From CBDUQI01 sp965369325 (GTDB lineage Bacteria > Pseudomonadota > Gammaproteobacteria > Steroidobacterales > JBCBZW01), in contig CBDUQI010000050.1 in NCBI GenBank assembly GCA_965369325.1, positions 1 to 31,025 on the forward strand: a stretch of 31,025 nucleotides of DNA. Direction: 5' to 3'. The translations under genes and the position numbers were made by a program. Positions 23,916 through 31,025 of this stretch are shown piece by piece. The stretch's first letter is position 1. Every line of letters begins with the position of its first letter. The notes below the pieces were generated by a model, which was given only the letters and a program-made list of their open reading frames with translations, did no database searches and had not been told where the DNA came from.

Positions 23916-24550
23916 TCGGGACGGTGCGGAGACGGTGGTGTCGGGCGGGTAGATAACCGCCCGGCAAGGCGGGCATGCAGCGGGCTGGTGCGCGGGAAGT
24001 GCGCCAGCAAAAATTCCATCTGATCGGCCATCACTCGACGCCCCTTGAGGTAGATGTACTCAGCATAAGTAGGCGTGAACGGCACGGCCAACAAGGGCAT
24101 ACGGGCCTGCTCCGGTGTGCGACTGGCTTTGTGATTGTTGCAGCGCCGGCAGGCGGTCACCACATTGGTCCATACGTCCGCCCCGCCTGCAGATAACGGG
24201 GTGACGTGGTCGCGTGAAAGTGCGTTGGACAGAAACCGCTCACCGCAGTACAGGCACACATGTGCATCGCGCTTGAACAACGTCTGGTTGTTCAGCGGCG
24301 GCGCGTAATCTGAGTGTACTCGCACCGCCCGGTGCGAGTAGCCCACAGTGGCAATGATGGAGTTCACCTGCACGCGGCTGCGCTGCCCGGAGTGCGCATT
24401 AGTGCCCCCGTACAGCTCATACAACAGCGTGCCACATGAGTAGGAGACCTGGCCGGTGTGGTACAACCGCACGGCATCACGGTAATCGATCCACTCCAGC
24501 GGCATGCCGGCGACGTCGGTTCGTAAAACCTGCTGCGCGAGTGACTGCAT
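23912..24550 (-). CDS. HNH endonuclease family protein
   Basis: This 212-residue protein has a C-terminal HNH nuclease domain (about residues 95-155): a zinc-binding CLYCGERF pair, the DHVTPLSAGG metal-site histidine, an NVVTACRRCNNHKASR motif, and a conserved YAEYIYLKGRRV helix after it. Stand-alone HNH proteins of this type are common in proteobacterial chromosomes and their function is unclear; they are not obviously mobile. ATG at 24550 is used; the frame is open to 24586. It lies after the exported methyltransferase gene on the same strand (81-base gap) and ends in a CTAG shared with the convergent secreted protein gene. Confidence 0.87.
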   Translation of the reverse strand: MQSLAQQVLRTDVAGMPLEWIDYRDAVRLYHTGQVSYSCGTLLYELYGGTNAHSGQRSRVQVNSIIATVGYSHRAVRVHSDYAPPLNNQTLFKRDAHVCLYCGERFLSNALSRDHVTPLSAGGADVWTNVVTACRRCNNHKASRTPEQARMPLLAVPFTPTYAEYIYLKGRRVMADQMEFLLAHFPRTSPLHARLAGRLSTRPTPPSPHRPD

Positions 24551-24631
24551 ATCCGGTCTCTTCTTAGCCCCGAAGCTCCATATCAAAGCGTGCCTTGGTT
24601 ATAGCGAGATAATATGACGTTTGCAACCACG

Positions 24632-25465
24632 CTAGCGCGGTTTTACAAAGCGCAACGTCATCCGATCACTCTCGCCGATCGCCAGGTACTTTTCGCGGTC
24701 CTGGTCCTGCAATTCCAGTACTGGCGGCAACGTCCATACACCCTCGGGATGGTTCGCTGTATCCATTGCGTTGGCATTTAGCTCGGTGCTGGCTTCCAGG
24801 CGAAAACCTGCCTGCTCGATCAGCTTTATCGCATACGGCTGATTCACATAACCCATCTCGGCTTTCGGGTCTTGCTTCTCGCCATTTCCGCGATGCTGCA
24901 CAATGCCGAATACGCCGCCGGGCTTTAACGCGTCGTAAATGGCCTTGAGCACCTGCTGAGCCACATCATCGCCCATCCATCCGTGTAGGTTTCGGAAGGC
25001 CAGGACCATATCGGCAGAGCCTTTTGGCGCGATGTTCAGATGCGATGGCGGCTCGAAGACAGTGACCTGTACCTTGTCGTAAATTTCCGGTGACAGGGCC
25101 AGCTTCTCTGCGTAGCGGGTGCCGCTGCGCTGAAAATACTCGACCGCAGAATCAGGATTGTAGGCGGCGGCGTACAACTGCCCGCGCCTGCGCAGCACCG
25201 GCGCCAGAATTTCGGTATACCAACCACCGCCGGGCGATATCTCCACCACGGTCATGTCATCCTGCAGGCCGAAGAAGCTCAGCGTCTGCACCGGGTTGCG
25301 ATACTCATTACGCATTCGGTTGGCCAGCGAGCGATGCTCGCCCTGTGCGGCCGTCATCAGTTTTCGGTGGGTGTCGGTGTCAATCGACGCCTCATCATCC
25401 GCCCACGCAGGGGTGGCAAGCGATGCGATCAACAAGGAGGAGAAACAAAGAACTCGATAGAACAT
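24632..25465 (-). CDS. Class I SAM-dependent methyltransferase-like protein with signal peptide
   Basis: This 277-residue protein has a hydrophobic signal segment (residues 1-22, MFYRVLCFSSLLIASLATPA, cleavage near AWA-DDE). The rest is a Rossmann methyltransferase domain. SAM motif I is VVEISPGGGWYTEILAP (about residues 73-89), followed by AYNPDS at the end of strand 2 and a VLAFRNLHGWM stretch, and later DALKPGGVFGIVQHR. It matches the predicted methyltransferases of COG4798, many of which carry signal peptides (from memory). A methyltransferase acting outside the cytoplasm would need imported SAM, so its real activity is uncertain. ATG at 25465 is preferred; the frame is open to 25483. Confidence 0.85.
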   Translation of the reverse strand: MFYRVLCFSSLLIASLATPAWADDEASIDTDTHRKLMTAAQGEHRSLANRMRNEYRNPVQTLSFFGLQDDMTVVEISPGGGWYTEILAPVLRRRGQLYAAAYNPDSAVEYFQRSGTRYAEKLALSPEIYDKVQVTVFEPPSHLNIAPKGSADMVLAFRNLHGWMGDDVAQQVLKAIYDALKPGGVFGIVQHRGNGEKQDPKAEMGYVNQPYAIKLIEQAGFRLEASTELNANAMDTANHPEGVWTLPPVLELQDQDREKYLAIGESDRMTLRFVKPR

Positions 25466-25530
25466 TTCAGGCCGTCTCCGCAAGCAAATATGGCCCGGAT
25501 ACTATCATCTAACGTGTTTCAATCGTCACC

Positions 25531-25580
25531 CTGCGGGCGATGCCGCAGACGCTGTGGTCCCAAAGGCAGATGCCTGGGAC
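25531..25580 (-). terminator. Two tandem hairpins after the DUF3106 gene
   Basis: Stem one pairs CTGCGG (25531-25536) with CCGCAG (25543-25548). Stem two pairs GTCCC (25557-25561) with GGGAC (25576-25580), with AGGCA/TGCCT inside. They lie 7-56 bases beyond the DUF3106 stop. There is no long T run. They are probably transcription-end or mRNA-stabilising structures. Confidence 0.4.
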
Positions 25581-25586
25581 GTGCGA

Positions 25587-26192
25587 CTAGGGCAGCTGGC
25601 GACCTTCGCGCTTGCCTTGCCCTTTGCCTTTGCCAGTGCGGTTCTTGCGCTGCGCGCCATTCTTGCCACGCCGCTCGGCACGGTTACCGGCTTTGCCATT
25701 GGCCCCGCGTTGGCCACGACGCTCCGTTGCAGCGCGACGCTGTTCGGGCGACATCTGCCCCCAGCGGTCCTTCAGTTCCTGCCGGCGTTCCGGCGACATG
25801 TCACTGTACTGGCGATACTGCTCACGCACTGCCTGGCGCTGCTCCGGGCTCAGATCTTTAAGGCGCTTGTATTGCTGGCGCACACGGGACTTCTGATCGG
25901 GCGAAAGATCACGCCACTGGCTGAAGCGCTGCTTGGCGTCCTGACGCTGGGTATCGTCCATCCCCAGCCAGCGAGATGAGCCCTCTGCTAGGCGTCGCTG
26001 GCGCTCGGCGTCCAGGCCATCCCACTGATCGGCATAGGTACTTAAAAGCCCCTGCTGATCGGCGTCCAACTGCGACCACTCGATACGCTTGTCCATGTCC
26101 TGGGCCCACACTGGCGATACCAGCAAGCACACAAGGCCAAGCACGGGTGCCATCTTAAGATGGCGCATGAGATTTAATTCAGGAAACGACAT
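25587..26192 (-). CDS. DUF3106 domain protein, exported and strongly basic
   Basis: The product is 201 residues. A signal peptide (HLKMAPVLGLVCLLVSPVWAQD) is followed by a helical DUF3106 domain with about four repeats of the form LSPEQRxxxRxxYxxW/L (about residues 55-145; examples LSPDQKSRVRQQYKR and MSPEQRRAATERR). The tail after that is extremely rich in Arg, Lys, Gly and Asn. The repeats resemble CpxP/LTxxQ-type periplasmic proteins in spirit. The start at 26192 is set by a GGAGG site 6 bases upstream and overlaps the previous gene by 14 bases. It is the last gene of the sigma-factor operon. Function unknown; a role in envelope stress is inferred. Confidence 0.82.
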   Translation of the reverse strand: MSFPELNLMRHLKMAPVLGLVCLLVSPVWAQDMDKRIEWSQLDADQQGLLSTYADQWDGLDAERQRRLAEGSSRWLGMDDTQRQDAKQRFSQWRDLSPDQKSRVRQQYKRLKDLSPEQRQAVREQYRQYSDMSPERRQELKDRWGQMSPEQRRAATERRGQRGANGKAGNRAERRGKNGAQRKNRTGKGKGQGKREGRQLP

Positions 26193-26439
26193 CCTCATCC
26201 TCCGAGCCTTCACTCGGTTCAAACGGGCGGCCAAACTGCTCGCCGGCCTCCGCGTCAGCTTCATCCAAAAACTGTCCCCACTCCTCATCGGAGTCTTCCC
26301 AACTCCCGAGGTACTCTAAAAACTCCAGGAACTCAGCGTCTTCCTTTTCGCCCGCGAACGCCGGGCCCGCCAGCACGATGGCCAATGCCATCACGCCTGT
26401 CGGCAGCCAAACCCTGCGATGTGTGCCTCGCGTGTTCAC
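26179..26439 (-). CDS. Small acidic membrane protein of the sigma-factor operon
   Basis: The product is 86 residues. It has a basic N-region, one hydrophobic segment (about residues 13-29, VMALAIVLAGPAFAGE) that is either a signal peptide or an anchor, and a strongly acidic remainder (EFLEFLEYLGSWEDSDEEW and further Asp/Glu to the end). The start is a GTG at 26439, 3 bases after the stop of the upstream gene; its stop lies 14 bases inside the DUF3106 gene. The FLEFLEYLGSW stretch has a similar acidic partner in the upstream protein (EMLEDLEFYEWL). No function can be assigned; its place suggests a role with the sigma factor or DUF3106 protein. Confidence 0.7.
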   Translation of the reverse strand: MNTRGTHRRVWLPTGVMALAIVLAGPAFAGEKEDAEFLEFLEYLGSWEDSDEEWGQFLDEADAEAGEQFGRPFEPSEGSEDEDVVS

Positions 26440-26442
26440 CGG

Positions 26443-26868
26443 CTAAATGTTCTCCGCCTCAGGCCCGTCCACGCTGAGCCATTCGTAGAACTCCAGGTCC
26501 TCAAGCATCTCCAGACTGTCCTCGGCCATCACAATTTCCAGGTCGTCAAACAACCCGGGGCCGGCGAGACTTGGCGCCGGCGACTGCGTGCCCGGCCAGA
26601 TCACTACCGCCAACATCACGGCCGCTGCCGCACCTGTCATCGACGCCCAATGCATGCCAAACGGTGCTTTCAGCCAGCCACGGCTGGCCGACGCACCGTC
26701 CAGCGCCCGATGCCGGACCTGATTTAGTCGTGACAAGGTGGCGGCATCCAACTGCGCGTTGCCCTGGTCCAGCCACTGCACGGCACGGCCAACAAAGGCC
26801 TGGTCCTCAGCGCTAAGACCCTGCGGGCCCGCAGTCGCTGCACTGTGCTGTTGCTTACCGTCTGTCAC
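26443..26868 (-). CDS. Single-pass membrane protein, candidate anti-sigma factor (DUF3619-like)
   Basis: The product is 141 residues. The N-terminal cytoplasmic part (about 1-70) has helix-rich LSAEDQAFVGRAVQWLDQGN and LSRLNQVRHRALDG segments. One transmembrane helix (about 75-93, ASMTGAAAAVMLAVVIW) and an acidic outer tail (MAEDSLEMLEDLEFYEWL) follow. The layout and place, 7 bases after a sigma-factor gene, suit an anti-sigma factor, and the sequence resembles DUF3619-type proteins; no classical ASD zinc motif is seen. The start is a GTG at 26868. Not sure: an unrelated membrane protein is possible. Confidence 0.65.
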   Translation of the reverse strand: MTDGKQQHSAATAGPQGLSAEDQAFVGRAVQWLDQGNAQLDAATLSRLNQVRHRALDGASASRGWLKAPFGMHWASMTGAAAAVMLAVVIWPGTQSPAPSLAGPGLFDDLEIVMAEDSLEMLEDLEFYEWLSVDGPEAENI

Positions 26869-26875
26869 TGTCTAC

Positions 26876-27418
26876 TCATTCGTCCTTCAACTTGTCTCTT
26901 AGCGCGTGCACCGCACGCGAGTAGTGTGTCTTCACGCTGCCTTGCGAGCAGCCCATGGCGCTGGCGGTCTCCGCCACATCCAGCCCTTCCCAGGCGCGCA
27001 GCAAAAAAGCCTCTCGCTGTCGCGGGGGCAACTGCCCCACCGCTGCGTCCATCGCGCCAGCCAGATCGCCCTGCACCGCCAGCCGCTCGGGCTGCGCATC
27101 CGGCGAGTGATCCGGCGCCATCTGCACCGGATCGACCCCGGCATCTTCCGCCTCGCGGCTAATCGGCAGCCAGGACATCACCTTGTTGCGTACCGACTGG
27201 CGCCGCTGATGGTCGCGAATGCGGTTCTGCAAGATCCGGTGGAACAGTGCCGGCCACTCCCTTGGGGGCCTGTCAGCGTAGCTGTTCACCAGCTTGATCA
27301 TCGCATCCTGCACCATGTCCATGGCCTCGTCGGCATCACGCAGGGCAAACTTGGCCATGCGGTACGCGCGCGCCTGCACGTCGGCAAGAAAGCTGTCGAT
27401 GTCCTTATGGGCGTCCAG
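26876..27418 (-). CDS. ECF-like RNA polymerase sigma factor
   Basis: This protein of about 180 residues has sigma region 2 (RMAKFALRDADEAMDMVQDA and FHRILQNRIRDHQRR) and region 4 (LPPRQREAFLLRAWEGLDVA followed by SAMGCSQGSVKTHYSRAVHALR) and nothing between but a short linker, as in ECF sigma factors. The annotated-looking GTG at 27379 cuts into the conserved first helix. A CTG at 27418, 8 bases after AAAGGA, gives the extra DAHKDIDSFLADVQARAYRM that relatives show, so I prefer it. Three more genes follow at 7, 3 and -14 bases on the same strand. It probably directs expression of envelope genes, perhaps its own operon. Confidence 0.88.
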   Translation of the reverse strand: MDAHKDIDSFLADVQARAYRMAKFALRDADEAMDMVQDAMIKLVNSYADRPPREWPALFHRILQNRIRDHQRRQSVRNKVMSWLPISREAEDAGVDPVQMAPDHSPDAQPERLAVQGDLAGAMDAAVGQLPPRQREAFLLRAWEGLDVAETASAMGCSQGSVKTHYSRAVHALRDKLKDE

Positions 27419-27461
27419 GGGAGGATTCCTTTCAGATCTAGTGGACCGGCTGATCAGTCAC

Positions 27462-27489
27462 ATCATGCGTACTGTGCGCGACGCGTCAA
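27462..27489 (-). promoter_or_regulatory. Weak promoter candidate for the sigma-factor operon
   Basis: On the minus strand TTGACG (27489-27484) is followed after 16 bases by CATGAT (27467-27462, four of six match to TATAAT). It is about 45 bases before the proposed CTG start. I also looked for an ECF-type motif and found nothing convincing. Confidence 0.3.
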
Positions 27490-27867
27490 TCCGAATCCAC
27501 TTGCAGAGCTGTAAATTCCTGTGCCGAAAAGCGCCACAAATCTGCTCAAACCCTGGGCGGTCGCCGTAAAGCGACATACTTACTAAGAGGGTAACGCAGC
27601 GGCGAAGCCCCGGTTGACACAACGGCCAGAGGGCCTGTTTTAAAGCGCTGCCAAGTACTTACGTGATAATTTGACGATGTTTTGTACACACCCGCGCCCA
27701 CCGCACTGCGGGAAGAATTTCCCAACGCGAATACACGCCACTGACGAAATAACCTAACTCATTGTTTTTATTCAGCAAGTACGAAGGCGCTCAAAAATTA
27801 ACCAAGCTGTTCCAAGTCCTTTGAAATAAGCATTTCGACGCTTGTATACCCCCGACAATTCACAGAC

Positions 27868-27890
27868 TTATCCACAGGATTTGTGGATAA
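27868..27890. promoter_or_regulatory. Inverted pair of perfect DnaA boxes
   Basis: TTATCCACA (27868-27876) and its exact reverse complement TGTGGATAA (27882-27890) are separated by GGATT. Both match the strong E. coli-type DnaA box TTATNCACA. The pair lies about 130 bases upstream of priA. It may allow DnaA to regulate priA, or be a DnaA-binding site for replication control. It can also be drawn as a 9-bp stem with a 5-base loop. The boxes are seen in the sequence; DnaA binding is inferred. Confidence 0.65.
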
Positions 27891-28020
27891 CGGGTACGCT
27901 GCCACGGGCTTGCGCAGGCGGCCTGTTTTATGTTTAGAGGGGTATCCTTCACCGCCCGCTTGCCGGACAATCGGCAACCCCCAATAAGGTCAAGCACCGA
28001 GACAGAGAAAACCGGTATCC

Positions 28021-30272
28021 ATGTACCTGCGCGTCGCTATTAATACGCCGTTGCGGCAGCTCTTCGACTACCTGCCGCCAACCCACTGCGACCCGGCCGC
28101 GCTGCGCCCGGGCATGCGTGTGCGCCTGCCATTTGGGCGCTCGCCGAACGTCGTCGGTATTTTGGTGCAGTGCACACCCACCTCTGATATCGACCCCGCG
28201 CGGCTTAAGCGGGCGCACGAAGTGCTGGATGACACCCCGGTACTCGACCCTGCCATGATGGCCCTACTGCTGTGGGCGGCTGACTACTATCACCACCCGC
28301 CGGGCGACGTTCTGGCGTCCGCCCTGCCAGTCGCTTTACGCAAAGCGGCCCCGGCCACGCTCACCGAGACCCGCTGGCGCCTGCGCGCGCCGGCAATTGA
28401 CCCAGAAAGCCTCAGTCGCGCGCCGCGGCAGCGCGAAATGGCGCAGATGATTGCTCAAGCTCAGGCTGAGGCTGATGCCCGGTCGGAGGTGCAGGCGCGC
28501 GGCGCCAGCGCAGGCGCGCCCTTTTCCGGCGTGACCGAGCAGGCCATGCAATCGCTGCAAGGCGACTGGCGCGCCACGGCCCGGGCGCTGGAGCGCAAAG
28601 AACTGCTGGAGCGCACCCAATGCGAGGTGCAGATGCCGGCCGCCAATCCGCAGACGCTGGAGGCCGGCCCCGTGCTCGGCCAGCATCAGGCTGAAGCGGT
28701 CACCGCCATCGGTGAGGCACTGGGCCAGTACAAAGCCTTTCTGTTGAACGGCGTCACCGGCAGCGGCAAAACCGAGGTGTACCTGCGAGTGATCGATCAG
28801 GCCCTGAGCCAGGGCTTGCAAACGCTGGTGCTGGTGCCGGAGATCGGCCTGACGCCGCAACTGGTTCAACGCTTTGCTCGGCGCTTCGCCACCCCGATCG
28901 CCGTTATGCATTCCGGGCTAACCGATACCACCCGGCTGGCCGCCTGGCGCAGCGCCAGGGCTGGCACCGCCGGGATCGTGCTCGGCACACGCTCCAGCGT
29001 ATTCTCGCCGGCGCCGAATCTTGGCCTGATCATAGTGGACGAGGAGCACGATGCCTCGCTCAAGCAACAGGAAGGCTTTCGCTACTCAGCGCGGGATCTG
29101 TCCGTACTGCGAGCCCAGCGGGCGGGCGTGCCGGTCGTGCTGGGTACTGCTACCCCGTCGCTGGAAAGCCAGCACAATGTGGCGACCGCTCGCTACCAGC
29201 AACTGTTGCTGCCAGAGCGTGCGAAGGCCGCCCAGCCACCGAGCATCCGCCTCGTCGATCTGCGTAAAACGCCCATTTATCAGGGCCTTTCGCTGGTGTT
29301 GCTGGACACCATGCAGCAACATCTGGAGGCTGGCGGACAGACCTTGATTTTTCTCAACCGGCGCGGTTACGCACCGGCCTGGTTCTGCGCCCAATGCGGC
29401 TGGGTAGCCGACTGCCCGCGCTGCGACGCGCGCCTGACCTATCACCGGCGTATTGATGTGCTGCGCTGCCATCACTGCGCAACCGAGCGCAAACCGGTGG
29501 CGCAGTGCCCGCAGTGCCGCTGCGAGCTGATGCCGGTCGGCCAGGGCACCGAGCAGATTAGCGAAGTGCTGGAAGAGCGCTTCGCGCAGTATCCGATCGT
29601 ACGCATCGATCGCGACAGCACTCGCGGGCGCGGCATGCTGGAGGCGCGGCTGGAGGACATCCGTCGCGGCGACGCGCGCATTCTCGTCGGTACCCAAATG
29701 CTCACCAAAGGTCACCACTTTCCGGACGTCACCCTGGTGGGCGTGTTAAACGCAGACAGTGGCTTGTTCGGCACCGACTTTCGCGCTGACGAGCGGCTGG
29801 CGCAGTTAATCGTGCAGGTCGCCGGCCGCGCAGGGCGAGCCGAGAAGCCGGGTGAGGTGTTGATTCAGACCTCTTACCCGGAGCACCGGTTGCTGCAACG
29901 GCTGCTGGGCTACGGCTACAGCGCCTTCGCCGAGGACGCCCTGCACGAGCGCAAGGCCGCTGGCTGGCCACCGTTCGCCAGCCTGGCGCTGTTGCGAGCC
30001 GAGGCGACCGACAAACAACGCCCGATGCAGTTCCTGCAACAGGCCCGCCAGACGCTGGGCCATCAGGGCGCCACCGGGTGCACGCCTTGGGACCGGCGCC
30101 AGCCCCGATGGAACGCCGCGCCGGCAAGTACCGCGCGCATTTGCTGCTGCAATCCACGCGACGCGGCGACCTGCATCACGCGCTGTCCCAATGGCTGCCC
30201 GCGCTGGCGAAATTGCACACAGCCCGCCAAGTGCGCTGGTCCATTGATGTGGACCCAATCGAGCTCTATTAA
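28021..30272 (+). CDS. priA: Primosomal protein N' (PriA) helicase, apparent frameshift near the 3' end
   Basis: PriA is the superfamily-2 helicase that reloads the replisome at stalled forks. The N-terminal DNA-binding domain is followed by Walker A GVTGSGKTEVY (about residues 243-253), the DEEHDASLKQQEGFRYSARD box, LGTATPSLES, an eight-cysteine zinc region (about 455-500, CAQCGWVADCPRC to CPQCRC) and GTQMLTKGHHFPDVT. The frame used from 28021 is lost near 30076-30078: after GHQGATG the family C-terminus continues only in another frame (HALGPAPAPMERRAGKYR to IDVDPIELY, stop at 30272). One added G in the GGG run would restore it, giving about 750 residues. As written, the original frame runs with an unrelated Cys-rich tail to 30378. 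Sequencing error or a real defect; a sequencing error seems more likely. Confidence 0.88.
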
Positions 30273-30290
30273 CCCCTTATTAGGCGGGTT
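30271..30290 (+). terminator. Hairpin at the priA end
   Basis: AACCC (30271-30275) pairs with GGGTT (30286-30290); an inner CCT/AGG pairing can also form. It overlaps the stop codon of the restored priA frame and is followed by GTTAAA. This placement supports the stop at 30272 as the natural end. The T run is weak. Confidence 0.4.
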
Positions 30291-30314
30291 GTTAAACGGA
30301 TGGCGCGCATGCAA

Positions 30315-30344
30315 CTGTTACCGCACTGCAACGAGGGGTATCAT
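30315..30344 (+). promoter_or_regulatory. Weak promoter candidate for argS
   Basis: CTGTTA (30315-30320) and TATCAT (30339-30344) are spaced by 18 bases, about 45 bases before the argS start. The -10 is reasonable and the -35 is poor, so confidence is low. Confidence 0.25.
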
Positions 30345-30388
30345 CACGTCCCGCAAGCGCACAGCAGCACGATTTTAAGATTATCCCG

Positions 30389-31025
30389 ATGAAAGACGTC
30401 ACCATCAGCCTGATCCGTCAGGCACTTGAGCAATTGACCGGCGACCTGATTGAGGCGCAGGCCATCCCCGATACCATCAACGTCGAGCGCACCCGCGATC
30501 CGGCCCACGGCGACGTGGCCAGCAATATCGCGCTGGTGCTGGCCAAGCCCGCCCGAATGAACCCGCGCGAGCTGGCGAGGCGTATCGTCGAGGCACTGCC
30601 GGAATCGAGTGAAATCGCCAAGGTGGAGATCGCCGGGCCGGGCTTTATCAACTTCCATTTCTCAAGCGACACTACGTTGGATCTGATCGCGCAGATTCTT
30701 AGCGCAGGCCCGGCCTACGGCACCAACACCAGCGCCGCCGGGCGCAAAGTGATGGTGGAGTATGTGTCCGCCAATCCCACCGGTCCGCTGCACGTGGGCC
30801 ACGGGCGCGGCGCCGCCTACGGGGCGACGGTCTCCAACCTGCTCAAAGCCACCGGCCACGAGGTACATCAGGAGTACTACGTGAACGACGCCGGGCGTCA
30901 GATGGACATCCTGGCGACCAGTGTGTGGCTACGCTATCTGCAGGCGCTGGGTGAACCGGTGGTGTTCCCTACCAATGGCTACCGCGGCGAGTACATTGCC
31001 GACATCGCGGCGAGCGTGCACAGCT
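30389..31025 (+). CDS. argS: Arginyl-tRNA synthetase (partial, runs off the window)
   Basis: This enzyme charges tRNA-Arg with arginine in a class I aminoacylation. About 212 codons are present and the gene is cut by the window end. The N-terminal tRNA-binding domain (residues 1-115, with PAHGDVASNIALVLAK and IAGPGFINFHF) is followed by VEYVSANPTGPLHVGHGRGA, whose HVGH is the HIGH signature of class I synthetases, and YYVNDAGRQMDIL. The ATG at 30389 is the natural start. It follows priA on the same strand, the gene order seen in many gammaproteobacteria. Confidence 0.97.
   Translation, partial: MKDVTISLIRQALEQLTGDLIEAQAIPDTINVERTRDPAHGDVASNIALVLAKPARMNPRELARRIVEALPESSEIAKVEIAGPGFINFHFSSDTTLDLIAQILSAGPAYGTNTSAAGRKVMVEYVSANPTGPLHVGHGRGAAYGATVSNLLKATGHEVHQEYYVNDAGRQMDILATSVWLRYLQALGEPVVFPTNGYRGEYIADIAASVHS

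Larger units (their letters stand above)
27419..28020. other. Gene-free region between the sigma operon and priA
   Basis: About 600 bases without a convincing gene. It is less GC-rich than the rest, mostly around 27730-27870. It contains the promoter candidate for the sigma operon, a TTGACA at 27614-27619 without a good -10 partner, two copies of GGCCTGTTTTA (27632-27642 and 27920-27930) each ending a short GC-rich hairpin, and the inverted DnaA-box pair at 27868-27890. The priA promoter must lie in the last part, but I cannot pick it out. Confidence 0.6.

Noticed and set aside
25334..25861. Plus-strand open reading frame across the methyltransferase start and the DUF3106 gene
   Set aside because: It overlaps two better genes on the other strand, and its composition is that of a shadow frame.
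27614..27644. TTGACA promoter for priA
   Set aside because: The -35 is perfect, but no acceptable -10 lies at 16-18 bases, and it is about 400 bases from the start codon.
27868..27890. Chromosome origin (oriC)
   Set aside because: Only two boxes were found, with no dnaA, dnaN or AT-rich unwinding element nearby. I keep it as a DnaA-box pair only.
30273..30378. Cys-rich C-terminal tail of the main priA frame
   Set aside because: The tail is out-of-frame translation past the frameshift; the true C-terminus is intact in another frame.
1..31025. tRNA, rRNA, CRISPR arrays, insertion sequences, phage genes
   Set aside because: I looked on both strands and found no cloverleaf pattern, repeat-spacer series, transposase or integrase motif.

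Overview
The window is GC-rich chromosomal DNA from a free-living, heterotrophic Gram-negative bacterium. It is most likely a gammaproteobacterium: priA is followed directly by argS, hemH and Ada/Ogt repair genes are present, and many products carry Sec or Tat signals, outer-membrane barrel features or DUF3106/DUF3667-type domains. The species cannot be named from this sequence. I see no rRNA, tRNA, CRISPR array, insertion sequence or phage gene. Coding density is high, and the only gene-free stretch over 300 bases lies at about 27419-28020.

Layout. 1-4140: a MATE efflux pump (-) diverges from an AGCS-type Na+/amino-acid symporter (+), followed by an SDR oxidoreductase (-). 4270-7030: a TetR regulator with a palindromic operator over its own promoter, followed by a LolA-like periplasmic protein and an outer-membrane barrel protein. 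This looks like an envelope export module, but no pump gene is in the window. 7130-8940: ferrochelatase (hemH), with a VOC protein overlapping its stop codon. 9020-11040: a DNA-alkylation repair pair, an Ada(N-terminal/AraC)-AlkA fusion plus Ogt. 11070-15380: a small membrane protein, an MmyB-like XRE regulator, a parvulin isomerase, a secreted unknown, a thioesterase and a DUF3667 membrane protein.

15500-23080 is a minus-strand block. In transcription order it holds a 5'-3' exonuclease, a Tat-exported molybdenum hydroxylase large subunit (IorB-like), a fumarase/adenylosuccinate-lyase superfamily protein that carries an export signal, an MFE-2-like SDR, and a LACTB-like serine hydrolase fused to an NTF2/SnoaL-like domain. 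23100-27420 holds a secreted DUF4412-like protein (+) whose stop codon shares CTAG with that of a convergent HNH endonuclease, then an exported methyltransferase, then a sigma-factor operon (sigma factor, membrane protein, acidic small membrane protein, strongly basic DUF3106 protein). 27419-28020 carries a perfect inverted pair of DnaA boxes. 28021-31025 holds priA, which has an apparent one-base frameshift near its 3' end, and the start of argS.

The observations most worth a second look are the priA frameshift, the DnaA-box palindrome upstream of priA, the exported lyase next to an orphan Tat molybdoenzyme, and the sigma-factor operon encoding one very acidic and one very basic envelope protein. 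I found no complete system that I can confidently call new.
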